A stretch of DNA of 36,878 nt from an uncultured Oscillospiraceae bacterium (GTDB taxonomy: Bacteria; Bacillota; Clostridia; Oscillospirales; Oscillospiraceae): the NCBI GenBank assembly GCA_947629975.1, contig CANRFU010000008.1:1-36878 (forward strand), read 5' to 3'. Position numbers and translations under genes: made by a program. Within the stretch, counting starts at the first letter, position 1. Each line of letters begins with the position of its first letter. Of the stretch, positions 29,423 to 36,878 are shown piece by piece. The notes under the pieces are model-generated. The model was not told the origin of the DNA and searched no databases. It was given only the letters and a program-made list of their open reading frames with translations.

Positions 29423-29427
29423 TTGGC

Positions 29428-29508
29428 CTACTTCTCCCCGTCCATGTGGAACAGCCTGCGCAGCAGCCCGCAGATCATCTTCGGGAATCTCACCACCACG
29501 ATCCGCAT
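29428..29508 (-). CDS. spoVM: stage V sporulation protein M, 26-aa forespore membrane anchor
   Basis: A frame of exactly 26 codons, the same length as B. subtilis SpoVM, a peptide that inserts as an amphipathic helix into the convex forespore membrane and recruits SpoIVA. It begins MRIVVVRFPKMICGLLRRLF and ends in a charged tail. It shares the short hydrophobic start, the Pro9-Lys10 pair, Gly14 and basic residues spaced along one helix face with the family. AAAGGGGG lies 8 nt before the ATG. Position also supports it: in Bacillus spoVM lies downstream of the prpC-prkC-rsgA operon, and here rsgA is the preceding gene, with sipL-like and spoIVA following. A longer frame exists upstream but runs through a terminator hairpin. 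Easily missed by size-limited gene callers. Confidence 0.88.
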   Translation of the reverse strand: MRIVVVRFPKMICGLLRRLFHMDGEK

Positions 29509-29509
29509 G

Positions 29510-29562
29510 AAAACAGCCCCCTTTCTCATGGCTTTACTCCAGCATATGAGAAAGAGGGCTGT
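29510..29562 (-). terminator. rsgA terminator hairpin that also covers the spoVM ribosome-binding site
   Basis: The minus-strand arms ACAGCCCTCTTTCTCAT (29546-29562) and ATGAGAAAGGGGGCTGT (29513-29529) pair over 17 bp with one G-U. The loop is 16 nt, and UUUU follows at the foot of the stem, one base before the spoVM ATG. The 3' arm contains AAAGGGGG, the spoVM Shine-Dalgarno. Confidence 0.75.
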
Positions 29563-29569
29563 CCGGTGA

Positions 29570-30451
29570 TTATTTTTTTGTCTCCCAGGGCTCTGCCGCC
29601 CCCGCCTGCTCATAGAGGCGGACATAGCTCTTGTGGCGGCCGGGGGAGATCTCCCCCGCCCCGACGGCCTCCCGGACGGCGCAGCCCCGCTCCTTTACGT
29701 GGGCGCAGCCCTGGAACCGGCAACGGTCCAGATAAGGGCGGAACTCCCGGAAGGCGGCGGCCAACTCCCCCCTGGGGATGGGCTCGGCCTGGTCCGTGTC
29801 GAAGGAGGAGAAGCCCGGCGTGTCGGCCACCAGGCCGTCCCCCACGGGGAACAGCTCCACATGGCGGGTGGTGTGGCGGCCCCGGCCCAGCTTTTCGCTG
29901 ATCTCCCCCGTCCGCAGGGCGAACCCCGGCTGGATGGCGTTGAGGATGCTGGACTTGCCCACGCCGGTGTTCCCCGTAAAGGCGGACACCTTCCCGGCAA
30001 GGGCGGCGGCAAGCTCCGGGATCCCCTCGCCGGTCCCGGCGCTGACCTTCAGGGTGGTGAATCCGGCGGCGCGGTAGAGCTCAACAAGTTCCTCCGCCTG
30101 AGCCAGGTCCCATTTGTTGAAGCAGATGACCGGCTCACAGCCCTTCCACTCCGCCACCGCCGCCATGCGGTCGATGAGGAACGGGTCGGTCACCGGAACG
30201 GCGGCGGAGGCCACGATCACCAGCTGGTCGATGTTGGCCACCATGGGCCGCCGGAACTGGTTCTTCCGGGGCAGGATGGCGTCCACCATGCCGGTCCCGT
30301 CCGGCAGGACGGTGATCTCCACCCGGTCCCCCACCAGGGGGGCGATCTTCTGGTGGCGGAGCTTTCCCCGCCCCCGGCAGGGGATGGGCCGGTCCTCCCC
30401 GGCATCCACGTAGTAAAACCCGCTGAGCGCTTTGACGATCCGCCCTGTCAT
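29570..30451 (-). CDS. rsgA: small ribosomal subunit biogenesis GTPase RsgA
   Basis: A circularly permuted GTPase that checks late 30S assembly, 293 aa. An OB-fold (residues 1-60, GRIVKALSGFYYVDAG) is followed by the permuted order FNKWDL (G4, near 112), FTGNTGVGKSS (G1, 160-168) and DTPGFSSFD (G3), then a C-terminal zinc site with CRFQGCAHVKERGC. The frame is open further upstream in prkC DNA, but the ATG at 30451 lies 1 nt after the prkC TGA and begins the conserved sequence, so translation is probably coupled. rpe and thiN, which follow in Bacillus, are absent; the gene ends at a hairpin and spoVM comes next. Confidence 0.96.
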   Translation of the reverse strand: MTGRIVKALSGFYYVDAGEDRPIPCRGRGKLRHQKIAPLVGDRVEITVLPDGTGMVDAILPRKNQFRRPMVANIDQLVIVASAAVPVTDPFLIDRMAAVAEWKGCEPVICFNKWDLAQAEELVELYRAAGFTTLKVSAGTGEGIPELAAALAGKVSAFTGNTGVGKSSILNAIQPGFALRTGEISEKLGRGRHTTRHVELFPVGDGLVADTPGFSSFDTDQAEPIPRGELAAAFREFRPYLDRCRFQGCAHVKERGCAVREAVGAGEISPGRHKSYVRLYEQAGAAEPWETKK

Positions 30452-30452
30452 A

Positions 30453-32447
30453 TCACTGGCCGTCCCCGCCGTCGGGGGATTCGCTGGGGGGCGCCTCGGT
30501 GGGAGGCGCCTCAGTGGGGGGCGCCTCGGTGGGCGGGGCCTCGGTGGGCGTCTCCGTGGGCGGCACGGTGGGCGTCTCCGTGGGCGGCGGCGTCGGCGTG
30601 GGGGTGGGCGTGGGCGCCTCAGTGGGCTCGGGCCCGGTGGACACCCACAAAACGATCCCGTCGCCCTTGTACGCCTGCTCGCCGGGCTGGAGGCTTTGCC
30701 AGGACACTGTTCCGGCCGCGTATTCATTGCTGGCGTACTGCTTGACCTCGGTCACCACCAGGCCCATATCCTTGATCTGCCGCTCGGCCTCTGAAAGGCT
30801 CATCCCCACCCATCGGATCACAGACACGGGAACGCGCTCGGGGCCCTGGCTGACCACCAGGGTGACGGTCTGGCCCTCCTCCAGGACGACTCCCTCCTCC
30901 GGGTCGGAGGAGATCACATAGTCCTGGGTGATATCCTGGGAATAATCCTGCTCGATCCGCACCTCCAGGCCCATGTCCCTTAGGGTCTGCTCGGCCCGGC
31001 GGTACTCCTGGTTGATCACGTAGGGCATTTTCAGCTCGTCCTTGCCGCTGCTGACGTTCACCCGGATGGTGCGGTCCCTGTCGCGGACCTTTTCGCCCGC
31101 CTCGGGGGACTGGTTGCAAATCTGCCCCTCCTCGTACTCGGCGCTGTAGGTCTCGCTGCCCACCTCAAAGGTGAAGCCGTCCAGCAGATTGGGGTCGTTC
31201 TCCAGCTCCTCCAGAGTATGGCCAAGCAGGCTGGGCACGGTATACTCCTCCGAGGCGCCGGGGTTGACAAGGGGGCTGATGAACACGTTCCACACGAAGA
31301 TGCCCATGCCCACGATGAAGATGATGATGGCGGCCACCGCGATCACCGGGGCGGCCGCGGCCAGTCTCCCGCCCCGCTCGTCCTCGTCGTCGTACTCCTC
31401 CTCCGGTTCCTCCCGGCGGCGCTCCCGGCGCTGCTCATACCGGTCGTCGTACCGGTCGTCATAACGGTCCTCATAGCGGCTGTCGTAGCGGTCCCGGGCG
31501 GGCGTCTGCTCCCTGCCCCGCTGGACCGGAGGATCCCCAATGCCCTTGGCGGTGGGCATCACCATGGTCGGTTCGTCCAGGACCTCCTCCCGGGGAGGCA
31601 GGGGGGCGGCCATGTCAGGGTTCTTGCGGAACTCCACCAGGTCGTCCAGCATGGCCTCGGCGGAGGGATAGCGCTGGTTCAGATCAGGGGCCATGGCCCG
31701 CATGGTGATAGCCTCCAGGGCCTCGGGGATGTCGGGGTTCAGGTCGCGGGGCTGGATGGGGATGGAGCTGATGTGCTGGATGGCCACGTTCACCGGGTTC
31801 TCGCCCTCAAAGGGGAGGCGGCCGGTGAGCATCTCATAGAGCACCACGCCGGCGGAGTAGACGTCGGTGCGGCAGTCCACATGGCTGCCCTTTGCCTGCT
31901 CCGGGGAGATATAGTGGACCGAGCCGATGGCCTCGGCGGTCATGGTGTGCTGGCTGGCGCTGGCGATGCGGGCGATGCCGAAGTCGGTGACCTTCACGCT
32001 GCCGTCCCGCAGGATGAGGATGTTCTGGGGCTTGATATCCCGGTGGATGATGCCGCGGCTGTGGGCGTGGTCCAGCGCCCGGAGGATCTGGGTGATGAAA
32101 TGGAGGGCCTCCCGCCAGTTCAGGGGGGTGCCGCGCTTGCGCATATACTGCTTTAGGGTCATGCCGTCGATGAGCTCCATGACGATGTAGTCCAGCCCGT
32201 CGGACCGGCTCACGTCGTACACCGAGACGATGTTGATGTGAGACAGCATCGCGACCGCCTGGGACTCGTCGTGGAAGCGGCGGCGGAAGTCGGCGTCGCT
32301 GGCCAGCTCCGGCTTCAGGATCTTCACCGCCACCAGCCGGTTCAGCCGGTGGTCCCTGGCCTTGTAGACCACCGCCATGCCGCCGTTGCCGACGCGCTCC
32401 AATATCTCATACCGGTTATCGAGCATTTTACCTATGTACTGATCCAT
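30453..32447 (-). CDS. prkC: PASTA-domain serine/threonine protein kinase
   Basis: A membrane kinase (PrkC/StkP/PknB type) that senses muropeptides, 664 aa. Kinase domain residues 13-270: glycine loop VGNGGMAVV, VAVKILK (K42), HRDIKPQN (135-142), DFG (155-157). A juxtamembrane linker holds tandem DDRY repeats and an acidic/basic stretch. One transmembrane helix lies near 375-400 (APVIAVAAIIIFIVGMGIFV). Three PASTA repeats follow (YTVPSLLGHTLEEL, MPYVINQEYRRAEQTLRDMG, VPVSVIRWVGMSLSEAERQI), then a PTE/PPTEAP tail probably in the cell wall. The ATG at 32447 has AGGAGG 9 nt upstream. Its phosphatase prpC lies 17 nt upstream and rsgA 1 nt downstream. Confidence 0.97.
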   Translation of the reverse strand: MDQYIGKMLDNRYEILERVGNGGMAVVYKARDHRLNRLVAVKILKPELASDADFRRRFHDESQAVAMLSHINIVSVYDVSRSDGLDYIVMELIDGMTLKQYMRKRGTPLNWREALHFITQILRALDHAHSRGIIHRDIKPQNILILRDGSVKVTDFGIARIASASQHTMTAEAIGSVHYISPEQAKGSHVDCRTDVYSAGVVLYEMLTGRLPFEGENPVNVAIQHISSIPIQPRDLNPDIPEALEAITMRAMAPDLNQRYPSAEAMLDDLVEFRKNPDMAAPLPPREEVLDEPTMVMPTAKGIGDPPVQRGREQTPARDRYDSRYEDRYDDRYDDRYEQRRERRREEPEEEYDDEDERGGRLAAAAPVIAVAAIIIFIVGMGIFVWNVFISPLVNPGASEEYTVPSLLGHTLEELENDPNLLDGFTFEVGSETYSAEYEEGQICNQSPEAGEKVRDRDRTIRVNVSSGKDELKMPYVINQEYRRAEQTLRDMGLEVRIEQDYSQDITQDYVISSDPEEGVVLEEGQTVTLVVSQGPERVPVSVIRWVGMSLSEAERQIKDMGLVVTEVKQYASNEYAAGTVSWQSLQPGEQAYKGDGIVLWVSTGPEPTEAPTPTPTPTPPPTETPTVPPTETPTEAPPTEAPPTEAPPTEAPPSESPDGGDGQ

Positions 32448-32464
32448 AGCGTAAATCCTCCTCG

Positions 32465-33202
32465 TCAAATCTCAGCCAGGACGGCAGTGACATTGTCCGG
32501 CGCACCCTGTTCAAGGGTCAGTTCCACCAGGGCGCGGACGGCCTCCACCGGGTCCTCCTCCCTACCTGAGCAGGCGGCCAGCACGCTGTCCTCCAGCACG
32601 TTGGTCAGTCCGTCCGAACAAAGCAGCAGCCGGTCCCCGGGCCGGAGGGACACCCGGCGCAGGTCGCACTCCACCTCGCTGTCCACACCCACCGCCCGGG
32701 TGATGTAGTTCCGCTGGGGATGGCGGCGGGCCTCCTCGGGGGTGATGTCCCCCCGGAGGACCAGCATATGGACGTAGGAGTGGTCCTCAGTCACCTGGCG
32801 GGCCGCCCCTCCGGAGATGTGATAGCACCGGCTGTCCCCCACGTTGACGATGCAGGCTGACCCGGGCACCACAAGGGCGCCCACCAGCGTGGTGCCCATG
32901 CCCTGGCAGTCCGGGTTGCTCCCGGCCATATCGTAGACCTGCCGGTTGGCCTCGGCGCAGGCCCTGCCCAGCAGGCTCAGCCGCTCCTCCTCGTCCCGGG
33001 GCACCCCGTCGGCGCAGGCCCGCTCCACCGCGGCGGAGAACGCCTCCACCGCCACCGCGCTGGCCACGCTGCCGGCCTGGGCGCCGCCCATGCCATCACA
33101 CACCACCAGGACCGCGGCATCGTCCCCCAGTTCCCGGAAGGCATAGCTGTCCTGATTGTCCCGGCGCACGCATCCCACGTCGGTCATACCGCATAACTTC
33201 AT
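32465..33202 (-). CDS. prpC: PP2C-type serine/threonine phosphatase, PrkC partner
   Basis: A metal-dependent protein phosphatase that reverses PrkC phosphorylation, 245 aa in the cytosol. PPM motifs are GMTDVGCVRRDNQDSY, VVCDGMGGAQAG, GDSRCYHI, LLLCSDGLTNVL and GAPDNVTAVL; all the metal-binding aspartates are in place. AGGAGGGG stands 5 nt before the ATG at 33202, which overlaps the rlmN stop (ATGA). It precedes prkC by 17 nt, the usual pairing. Confidence 0.96.
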   Translation of the reverse strand: MKLCGMTDVGCVRRDNQDSYAFRELGDDAAVLVVCDGMGGAQAGSVASAVAVEAFSAAVERACADGVPRDEEERLSLLGRACAEANRQVYDMAGSNPDCQGMGTTLVGALVVPGSACIVNVGDSRCYHISGGAARQVTEDHSYVHMLVLRGDITPEEARRHPQRNYITRAVGVDSEVECDLRRVSLRPGDRLLLCSDGLTNVLEDSVLAACSGREEDPVEAVRALVELTLEQGAPDNVTAVLAEI

Positions 33203-34233
33203 ACCGATCCCCTCCTATCCTCCATCTGCCGCCGCCGAAGCTGGCCGCAGGAGGCGTCGATGTCGCCGCCCAGCTTCCGTCGTACCGTGGCGGTGACGCC
33301 ATGGCGCTCCAGCCGCTGCTGGAACTCCCTCACCCGCCGGCTGGGCTTCAGCGGGGATTCGTCGATATCGTTCAGCGGGATCAGGTTCACATGGGCGGGC
33401 TGGCCCTTCAGCAGGGCCGCCAGCCGGTCCGCCTGTTCGTCGCTGTCGTTGACGCCGTCGATCATGGCGTATTCGTAGGAGATCCGCCGCCCGGTGGCCT
33501 CGAAATACCGGCGGCAGGTCTCCATCAGCGTCTCCACCCCCACTGCGCGGTTCACCGGCATCAGCCGGGAGCGGGTCTCGTCGTCGGGGGCGTGGAGGGA
33601 TACGCTGAGTGTCAATTGTAACCCAAGAGAGGCAAGTTTGTCAATTCTCTTGACAAGTCCGCAGGTGGACAGGGAGATATGCCGCATACCAATGTTCAGC
33701 CCGTCCGGGCGGTTGACCAGCGTCAGGAACCGCAGCACGTTGTCAAAGTTGTCCAGCGGCTCGCCGATGCCCATCATCACGATGTTGGACACCTTCTCCC
33801 CGCTGTCCTTCTGGGTGAAAATGATCTGATCCAGGATCTCCCCCGCCGTCAGGTCCCGCACCTTGCCGCCCAGGGTGGAGGCGCAGAACACGCAGCCCAT
33901 GTTGCACCCCGCCTGGCAGGACACGCACACAGTATTCCCATGATGATAGCACATCAAAACGGTCTCCACACAGTTTCCGTCCCAGAGCCGCCAGAGGTAT
34001 TTGACGGTGCCGTCGATTCTGGACACCTGCCTGCGCTCGATCTGAGGGGCAAACAGGCGGCAGTCCTTTGACAGCTTCTCCCGCAGGTCCTTGGGTAGGT
34101 TGGTCATCTCGTCGAAGGACTCCGCGCCCTCGGTCAGCCAGCGGAACACCTGCTTCGCCCGGAACGCGGGCTGGCCCAGCTCCTTGAACCAGGCGGCCAG
34201 TTCCTCCGGCGTCATGGATCTGATATCGGTCAA
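33199..34233 (-). CDS. rlmN: dual-specificity RNA methyltransferase RlmN
   Basis: A radical-SAM enzyme that makes m2A2503 in 23S rRNA and m2A37 in some tRNAs, 344 aa. The cluster motif is CNMGCVFC, and the methyl-carrying cysteine is in GGDIDASCGQL near the C-terminus. MMGIGEPLDNFDNV and SLHAPDDETRSRLMPVN are also diagnostic. The start is a TTG at 34233 with GAGGGTG 7 nt upstream; the in-frame ATG at 34215 lacks a Shine-Dalgarno. It begins 6 nt after rsmB and overlaps prpC by 4 bp. Confidence 0.96.
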   Translation of the reverse strand: MTDIRSMTPEELAAWFKELGQPAFRAKQVFRWLTEGAESFDEMTNLPKDLREKLSKDCRLFAPQIERRQVSRIDGTVKYLWRLWDGNCVETVLMCYHHGNTVCVSCQAGCNMGCVFCASTLGGKVRDLTAGEILDQIIFTQKDSGEKVSNIVMMGIGEPLDNFDNVLRFLTLVNRPDGLNIGMRHISLSTCGLVKRIDKLASLGLQLTLSVSLHAPDDETRSRLMPVNRAVGVETLMETCRRYFEATGRRISYEYAMIDGVNDSDEQADRLAALLKGQPAHVNLIPLNDIDESPLKPSRRVREFQQRLERHGVTATVRRKLGGDIDASCGQLRRRQMEDRRGSV

Positions 34234-34239
34234 AGGGGC

Positions 34240-35577
34240 TCACCCTCTCTTTCCAAGTCTGGCCGCAAAGAAGCCGTCGGTATGGTGGATATGGGGCCAG
34301 AAGGTCATCCTGCCGGGCTGTTCCCCGAAACGGGGCAGCGTAAAGGGCTCCAAAATAAAGTCGGAATGGTCCGCCAGAAAACCGTCCACCACGCCCTCGT
34401 TCTCCCGCTCCAGCAGGGTGCAGGTGGAGTAGACCAGCATCCCGCCGGGCCGGACATACCGGGCACAGTTGTCCAGGATGGCCCGCTGGAGGGCGGGCAG
34501 CCGCTCCATGGGCTCCGGGTCCTTGTAGCGGATGTCCGGCTTCTTGCGGATGACCCCCAGACCGGAGCAGGGCACGTCGGTGATCACCGCGTCGAAGCCG
34601 CCCTCCCACTCCGGGCGAAACTCCGCGGCGCTCTGGAGGGTGGGGACCATGACAGACAGGCCCAGCCTGTCCCGGCCGGCGGACAGCAGTTTGATCTTGT
34701 GGGGGTGGATGTCGCAGGAGACGATCTCTCCCCTGTTCCCCATGTCGATGGCGGCGGCGAAGGACTTGCCGCCGGGGGCGGCGCAGGCGTCCAGCACCCG
34801 CATCCCGGGCTTTAAACCTACGGCGGTCACCGCCAGGCGGGCGGCCGGGTCCTGGATGTAAAACAGGCCCTCCCGATAAGCCGACAGCCGCTCCAGGTCG
34901 CCGGAGTTTTTCAGGATCAGACAGTCCGGCAGCCAGGGATGGGGCTCCGCCTCCACGCCGTCGGCGGCCAGGGCGGAGGCGGTCTCCGCCGGCGTGGCCC
35001 GCATGGTGTTCACCTGGGCGGCGATGGGGGGCCGCTCGTTATCGGCCGCCAGCAGCCGCTCCGCGTCCTCCTCCCCCAGGCGGGTGAGGAACGCCTCCGT
35101 CAGCCACCGGGGATGGCTGTATCTCAGCGACAAGGTCTCCACCTTGTCAGCGCCCGCAGGCTCCGGCAATTCCCCGGCCCGCAGCATAGCTCGGAGCACT
35201 CCGTTGACCATTCCCGCCGCGCCGGGGTTTTTGCAGCGCCGCCGGGTCAGCTCCACCGCCTCATTGACGGCGGCGCTGGCGGGGATCTTATCCAGGAACA
35301 GGATCTGATAGGCGGCGACGCGGAGATTACAGAGCACATCGACCTCCAACTGGTCCAGCTTCATCCTGCAGAACCGGGCCAGATGCCAGTCCAGCAGCAT
35401 CCGGTTCTGGAGGACGCCGAAGCACAGCCGCGTGGCCAGGGCGGCCTCCCGGCGGTCCAGGCCGCCCTCCCGGAGGGTCTTTTTCAAAAAGCCGTCCGAC
35501 CAGGCGCCCTGCCGCTCACAGGCGGCCAGGGTGAGGGCCGCCGCCTCCCGGGCGGACATGGGGCGCTTTTCGCTCAT
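34240..35577 (-). CDS. rsmB: 16S rRNA (cytosine967-C5)-methyltransferase
   Basis: 445 aa. The N-terminal NusB-like RNA-binding domain (AREAAALTLAACERQGAWSD and AVNEAVELTRRRC) is joined to a SAM-dependent m5C methyltransferase. That part has LDACAAPGGKS (motif I), VITDVPCSGLG with the first cysteine, and LVYSTCTLLERENEGVV with the catalytic cysteine. The ATG at 35577 overlaps the fmt stop (ATGA). Confidence 0.96.
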   Translation of the reverse strand: MSEKRPMSAREAAALTLAACERQGAWSDGFLKKTLREGGLDRREAALATRLCFGVLQNRMLLDWHLARFCRMKLDQLEVDVLCNLRVAAYQILFLDKIPASAAVNEAVELTRRRCKNPGAAGMVNGVLRAMLRAGELPEPAGADKVETLSLRYSHPRWLTEAFLTRLGEEDAERLLAADNERPPIAAQVNTMRATPAETASALAADGVEAEPHPWLPDCLILKNSGDLERLSAYREGLFYIQDPAARLAVTAVGLKPGMRVLDACAAPGGKSFAAAIDMGNRGEIVSCDIHPHKIKLLSAGRDRLGLSVMVPTLQSAAEFRPEWEGGFDAVITDVPCSGLGVIRKKPDIRYKDPEPMERLPALQRAILDNCARYVRPGGMLVYSTCTLLERENEGVVDGFLADHSDFILEPFTLPRFGEQPGRMTFWPHIHHTDGFFAARLGKRG

Positions 35578-36500
35578 AGCGGCCCCTTCACCGGGTGGCC
35601 CATGAGGAAGGCGGCGGCGGCCATGGGCTTTTTCCCGTCGGGCTGCAATTCCAGGATCTCAAGGATATTGCCGTCCCCGCAGACGATCTTCAGGCCTTTT
35701 TTGTCGGCCTGGGCCACCGTCCCGGCGGGTCCGCGGCCGGTCTCCCCCGTCAATCTGGTACGCAGGATCTTGCAGCGGACGCCGTCCAGTTCCGCCGCGG
35801 CCGCCGGCCAGGGATACAGCCCCCTCACCTGGTCGTGGATGTGCCGGACGGTCTGTCCCCAGTCGATGGGGGACAGCTCCCTGGACAGCATGGGGGCGTA
35901 GCAGGACGCCCCGTCGTCCTGGGGGACGGGTTTGACCGCCCCGGCAGAAATGGCATCCACCGTTTTGACCAGCAGCTCCGCCCCCAGCTCCGCCAGACGG
36001 GTGGTGAGTTCCTGGGCGTTCTCGTCGATCCCGATGGCGGTCTCCCCCTGGGTCAGGATGTCGCCGGTGTCCAGCCCCTCGGCCATATACATGATGGTGA
36101 CGCCGGTCCTGTCCTCTCCGTTCAGGATGGCCCAGTTGATGGGGGCGGCCCCCCGGTACTTAGGCAGCAGAGACGAGTGGACGTTGACGCAGCCGAATTT
36201 GGGCAGCGCCAAAATGTCCGGCGGCAGGATCTTGCCGTAGGCCGCCACCGCGATCAGCTCCGGGGAGAGCTCTCTCAGGACGGACAGCGCCTCCCCGTCC
36301 CGCAGTTTGGCGGGCTGATAAACGGGGATATTTGCCGACAGGGCGTATTCCTTTACAGGGCATAGCTGGAGCCTGTTCTGATGCCGCCCCACCGGCTTGT
36401 CCGGCTGGGTGAACACGCCGGCAACGTCGTGTCCGGCCTCCACCAGCGCCCGCAGGGAGGGCACCGCGAACTCCGGGGTGCCCATGAACACGACCCTCAT
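35574..36500 (-). CDS. fmt: methionyl-tRNA formyltransferase
   Basis: Formylates Met-tRNAi using 10-formyl-THF, which FolD produces. The protein is 308 aa. It starts MRVVFMGTPEFAVPSLRALV, and the formyltransferase signature VNVHSSLLPKYRGAAPINWA with the catalytic His and Asn is present; the C-terminal OB-like domain runs from about 205. The ATG at 36500 has GGAGG 7 nt upstream and overlaps the def stop (ATGA); the longer open frame to 36641 lies within def. Confidence 0.97.
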   Translation of the reverse strand: MRVVFMGTPEFAVPSLRALVEAGHDVAGVFTQPDKPVGRHQNRLQLCPVKEYALSANIPVYQPAKLRDGEALSVLRELSPELIAVAAYGKILPPDILALPKFGCVNVHSSLLPKYRGAAPINWAILNGEDRTGVTIMYMAEGLDTGDILTQGETAIGIDENAQELTTRLAELGAELLVKTVDAISAGAVKPVPQDDGASCYAPMLSRELSPIDWGQTVRHIHDQVRGLYPWPAAAAELDGVRCKILRTRLTGETGRGPAGTVAQADKKGLKIVCGDGNILEILELQPDGKKPMAAAAFLMGHPVKGPL

Positions 36501-36878
36501 GCGTCGGCCTCCGGCTCTTCCTTTGCGTCTTTCTCCTGATGGGCGGCCCGGTAGGCGTCCATCTCCTCGGGGGTGTAGAGCCGGTCCGTGTGCTCCACGA
36601 ACAGGTGGCCATCCAGGTGCTCCAGTTCGTGGCAGAAGCACCGGGCCACGATCTCCTCGCCGGTGGCCTCGAACCAGCTGCCGTCCCGGTCCTGGGCGCG
36701 GACGGTGACCTTGTAAGGCCGGGTGACGATCCCGTACTGGCCGGGGACGCTGAGGCAGCCCTCAAAGTCGGTCTGCTCCCCCTCCTGGGCCACGATCTCC
36801 GGGTTGACCAGCTCCAGGATGTGCTCGTTCCCCTCCTCCATCACGTCCATGACCACCACCACCCGGCGGAGGATGCCC
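36497..36878 (-). CDS. def: peptide deformylase, 5' end beyond the window
   Basis: Removes the formyl group from nascent proteins. The visible part is about 126 codons and is open to the right edge, where the reading GILRRVVVVMD is the segment following the APQVG motif in deformylases. The true N-terminus, some 35-45 codons, lies outside. EGCLSVPG holds the metal-binding Cys, and HELEHLDG the HExxH metal site. The C-terminal tail QEKDAKEEPEADA is acidic. It heads the visible part of the def-fmt-rsmB-rlmN-prpC-prkC-rsgA operon. Confidence 0.95.
   Translation of the reverse strand, partial: GILRRVVVVMDVMEEGNEHILELVNPEIVAQEGEQTDFEGCLSVPGQYGIVTRPYKVTVRAQDRDGSWFEATGEEIVARCFCHELEHLDGHLFVEHTDRLYTPEEMDAYRAAHQEKDAKEEPEADA

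Noticed and set aside
27781-29901. A 706-codon plus-strand frame opposite the sipL-like gene and spoVM
   Set aside because: Low-complexity antisense reading of GC-rich genes that crosses terminators and sigma-E promoters; the minus-strand genes explain the region.
30480-30625. Tandem repeats of about 15-24 bp that could suggest a repeat array
   Set aside because: They lie in frame within prkC and encode the PTEAPP-type tail. There are no spacers, so no CRISPR.
31380-31500. Short tandem repeats near the middle of prkC
   Set aside because: They encode the DDRY/ERY repeats of the kinase juxtamembrane linker and are not an independent element.
1-36878. CRISPR arrays, rRNA genes, SRP RNA, T-box or THF/glycine riboswitches
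   Set aside because: I looked in all intergenic regions, including those before glyA, lgt, ylxM, pyrC and gntP, and saw none that I could support.

Overview
The window looks like a chromosome segment of a GC-rich, endospore-forming Firmicute, most likely a gut Oscillospirales/Oscillospiraceae-type clostridium. The reasons are the gene orders def-fmt-rsmB-rlmN-prpC-prkC-rsgA and ylxM-ffh-rpsP-khpA-rimM-trmD (both known from Bacillus), the spore-coat genes spoVM, spoIVA and a sipL-like gene, and the strongly GC-rich codon use. Species assignment is inference only.

Layout. 1-6 kb is mostly minus-strand housekeeping: a DUF951 gene cut by the left edge, rarA, glyA, folD and lgt. The plus-strand nth lies among them, as does a small AT-rich divergent unit (a 52-aa ribbon-helix-helix protein and a 62-aa unknown). 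6-11.5 kb is a plus-strand translation and secretion cluster: ylxM, ffh, rpsP, khpA, rimM, a trmD fused to a GNAT domain, and rsmA. Three copies of a composite palindromic repeat interrupt it. 11.7-13.2 kb holds an amidase-SH3 protein and a TMEM175-type channel. 13.3-15.4 kb is a tRNA-Pro(GGG) followed by a small AT-rich island with integrase-arm-like direct repeats, a second ribbon-helix-helix gene, a membrane zinc-ribbon protein and a gene fragment. 15.5-18.3 kb holds pepC and a gntP permease.

18.5-23.8 kb is a pyrimidine operon (pyrC-pyrF-pyrK-pyrD) followed by a histidine phosphatase-GNAT fusion. The end of that fusion gene runs into a 270-bp hairpin-bounded element that resembles a non-autonomous IS200/IS605 relative. 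24.1-29.5 kb holds a low-complexity lipoprotein, a FAD/Rieske oxidoreductase and a compact coat-morphogenesis module: spoVM (26 codons), a sipL-like SPOCS-LysM gene and spoIVA. The last two each have a near-consensus sigma-E promoter. 29.6-36.9 kb is the minus-strand def-fmt-rsmB-rlmN-prpC-prkC-rsgA operon, with start/stop overlaps at many junctions. It ends in a hairpin that also buries the spoVM ribosome-binding site.

How the genes work together. SpoVM marks the forespore membrane, SpoIVA polymerises on it, and SipL in Clostridioides difficile binds SpoIVA; here all three are adjacent. Def and Fmt act on the initiator Met and its tRNA. RsmB, RlmN, RsmA, RimM and RsgA mature the ribosome. 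PrkC/PrpC is the PASTA kinase/phosphatase pair. GlyA and FolD supply one-carbon folates, including the formyl donor used by Fmt. Points most worth a second look are the trmD-GNAT fusion, the hairpin that terminates rsgA and masks spoVM, the hairpin element captured as a gene end, and the two small repeat- or tRNA-associated accessory units.
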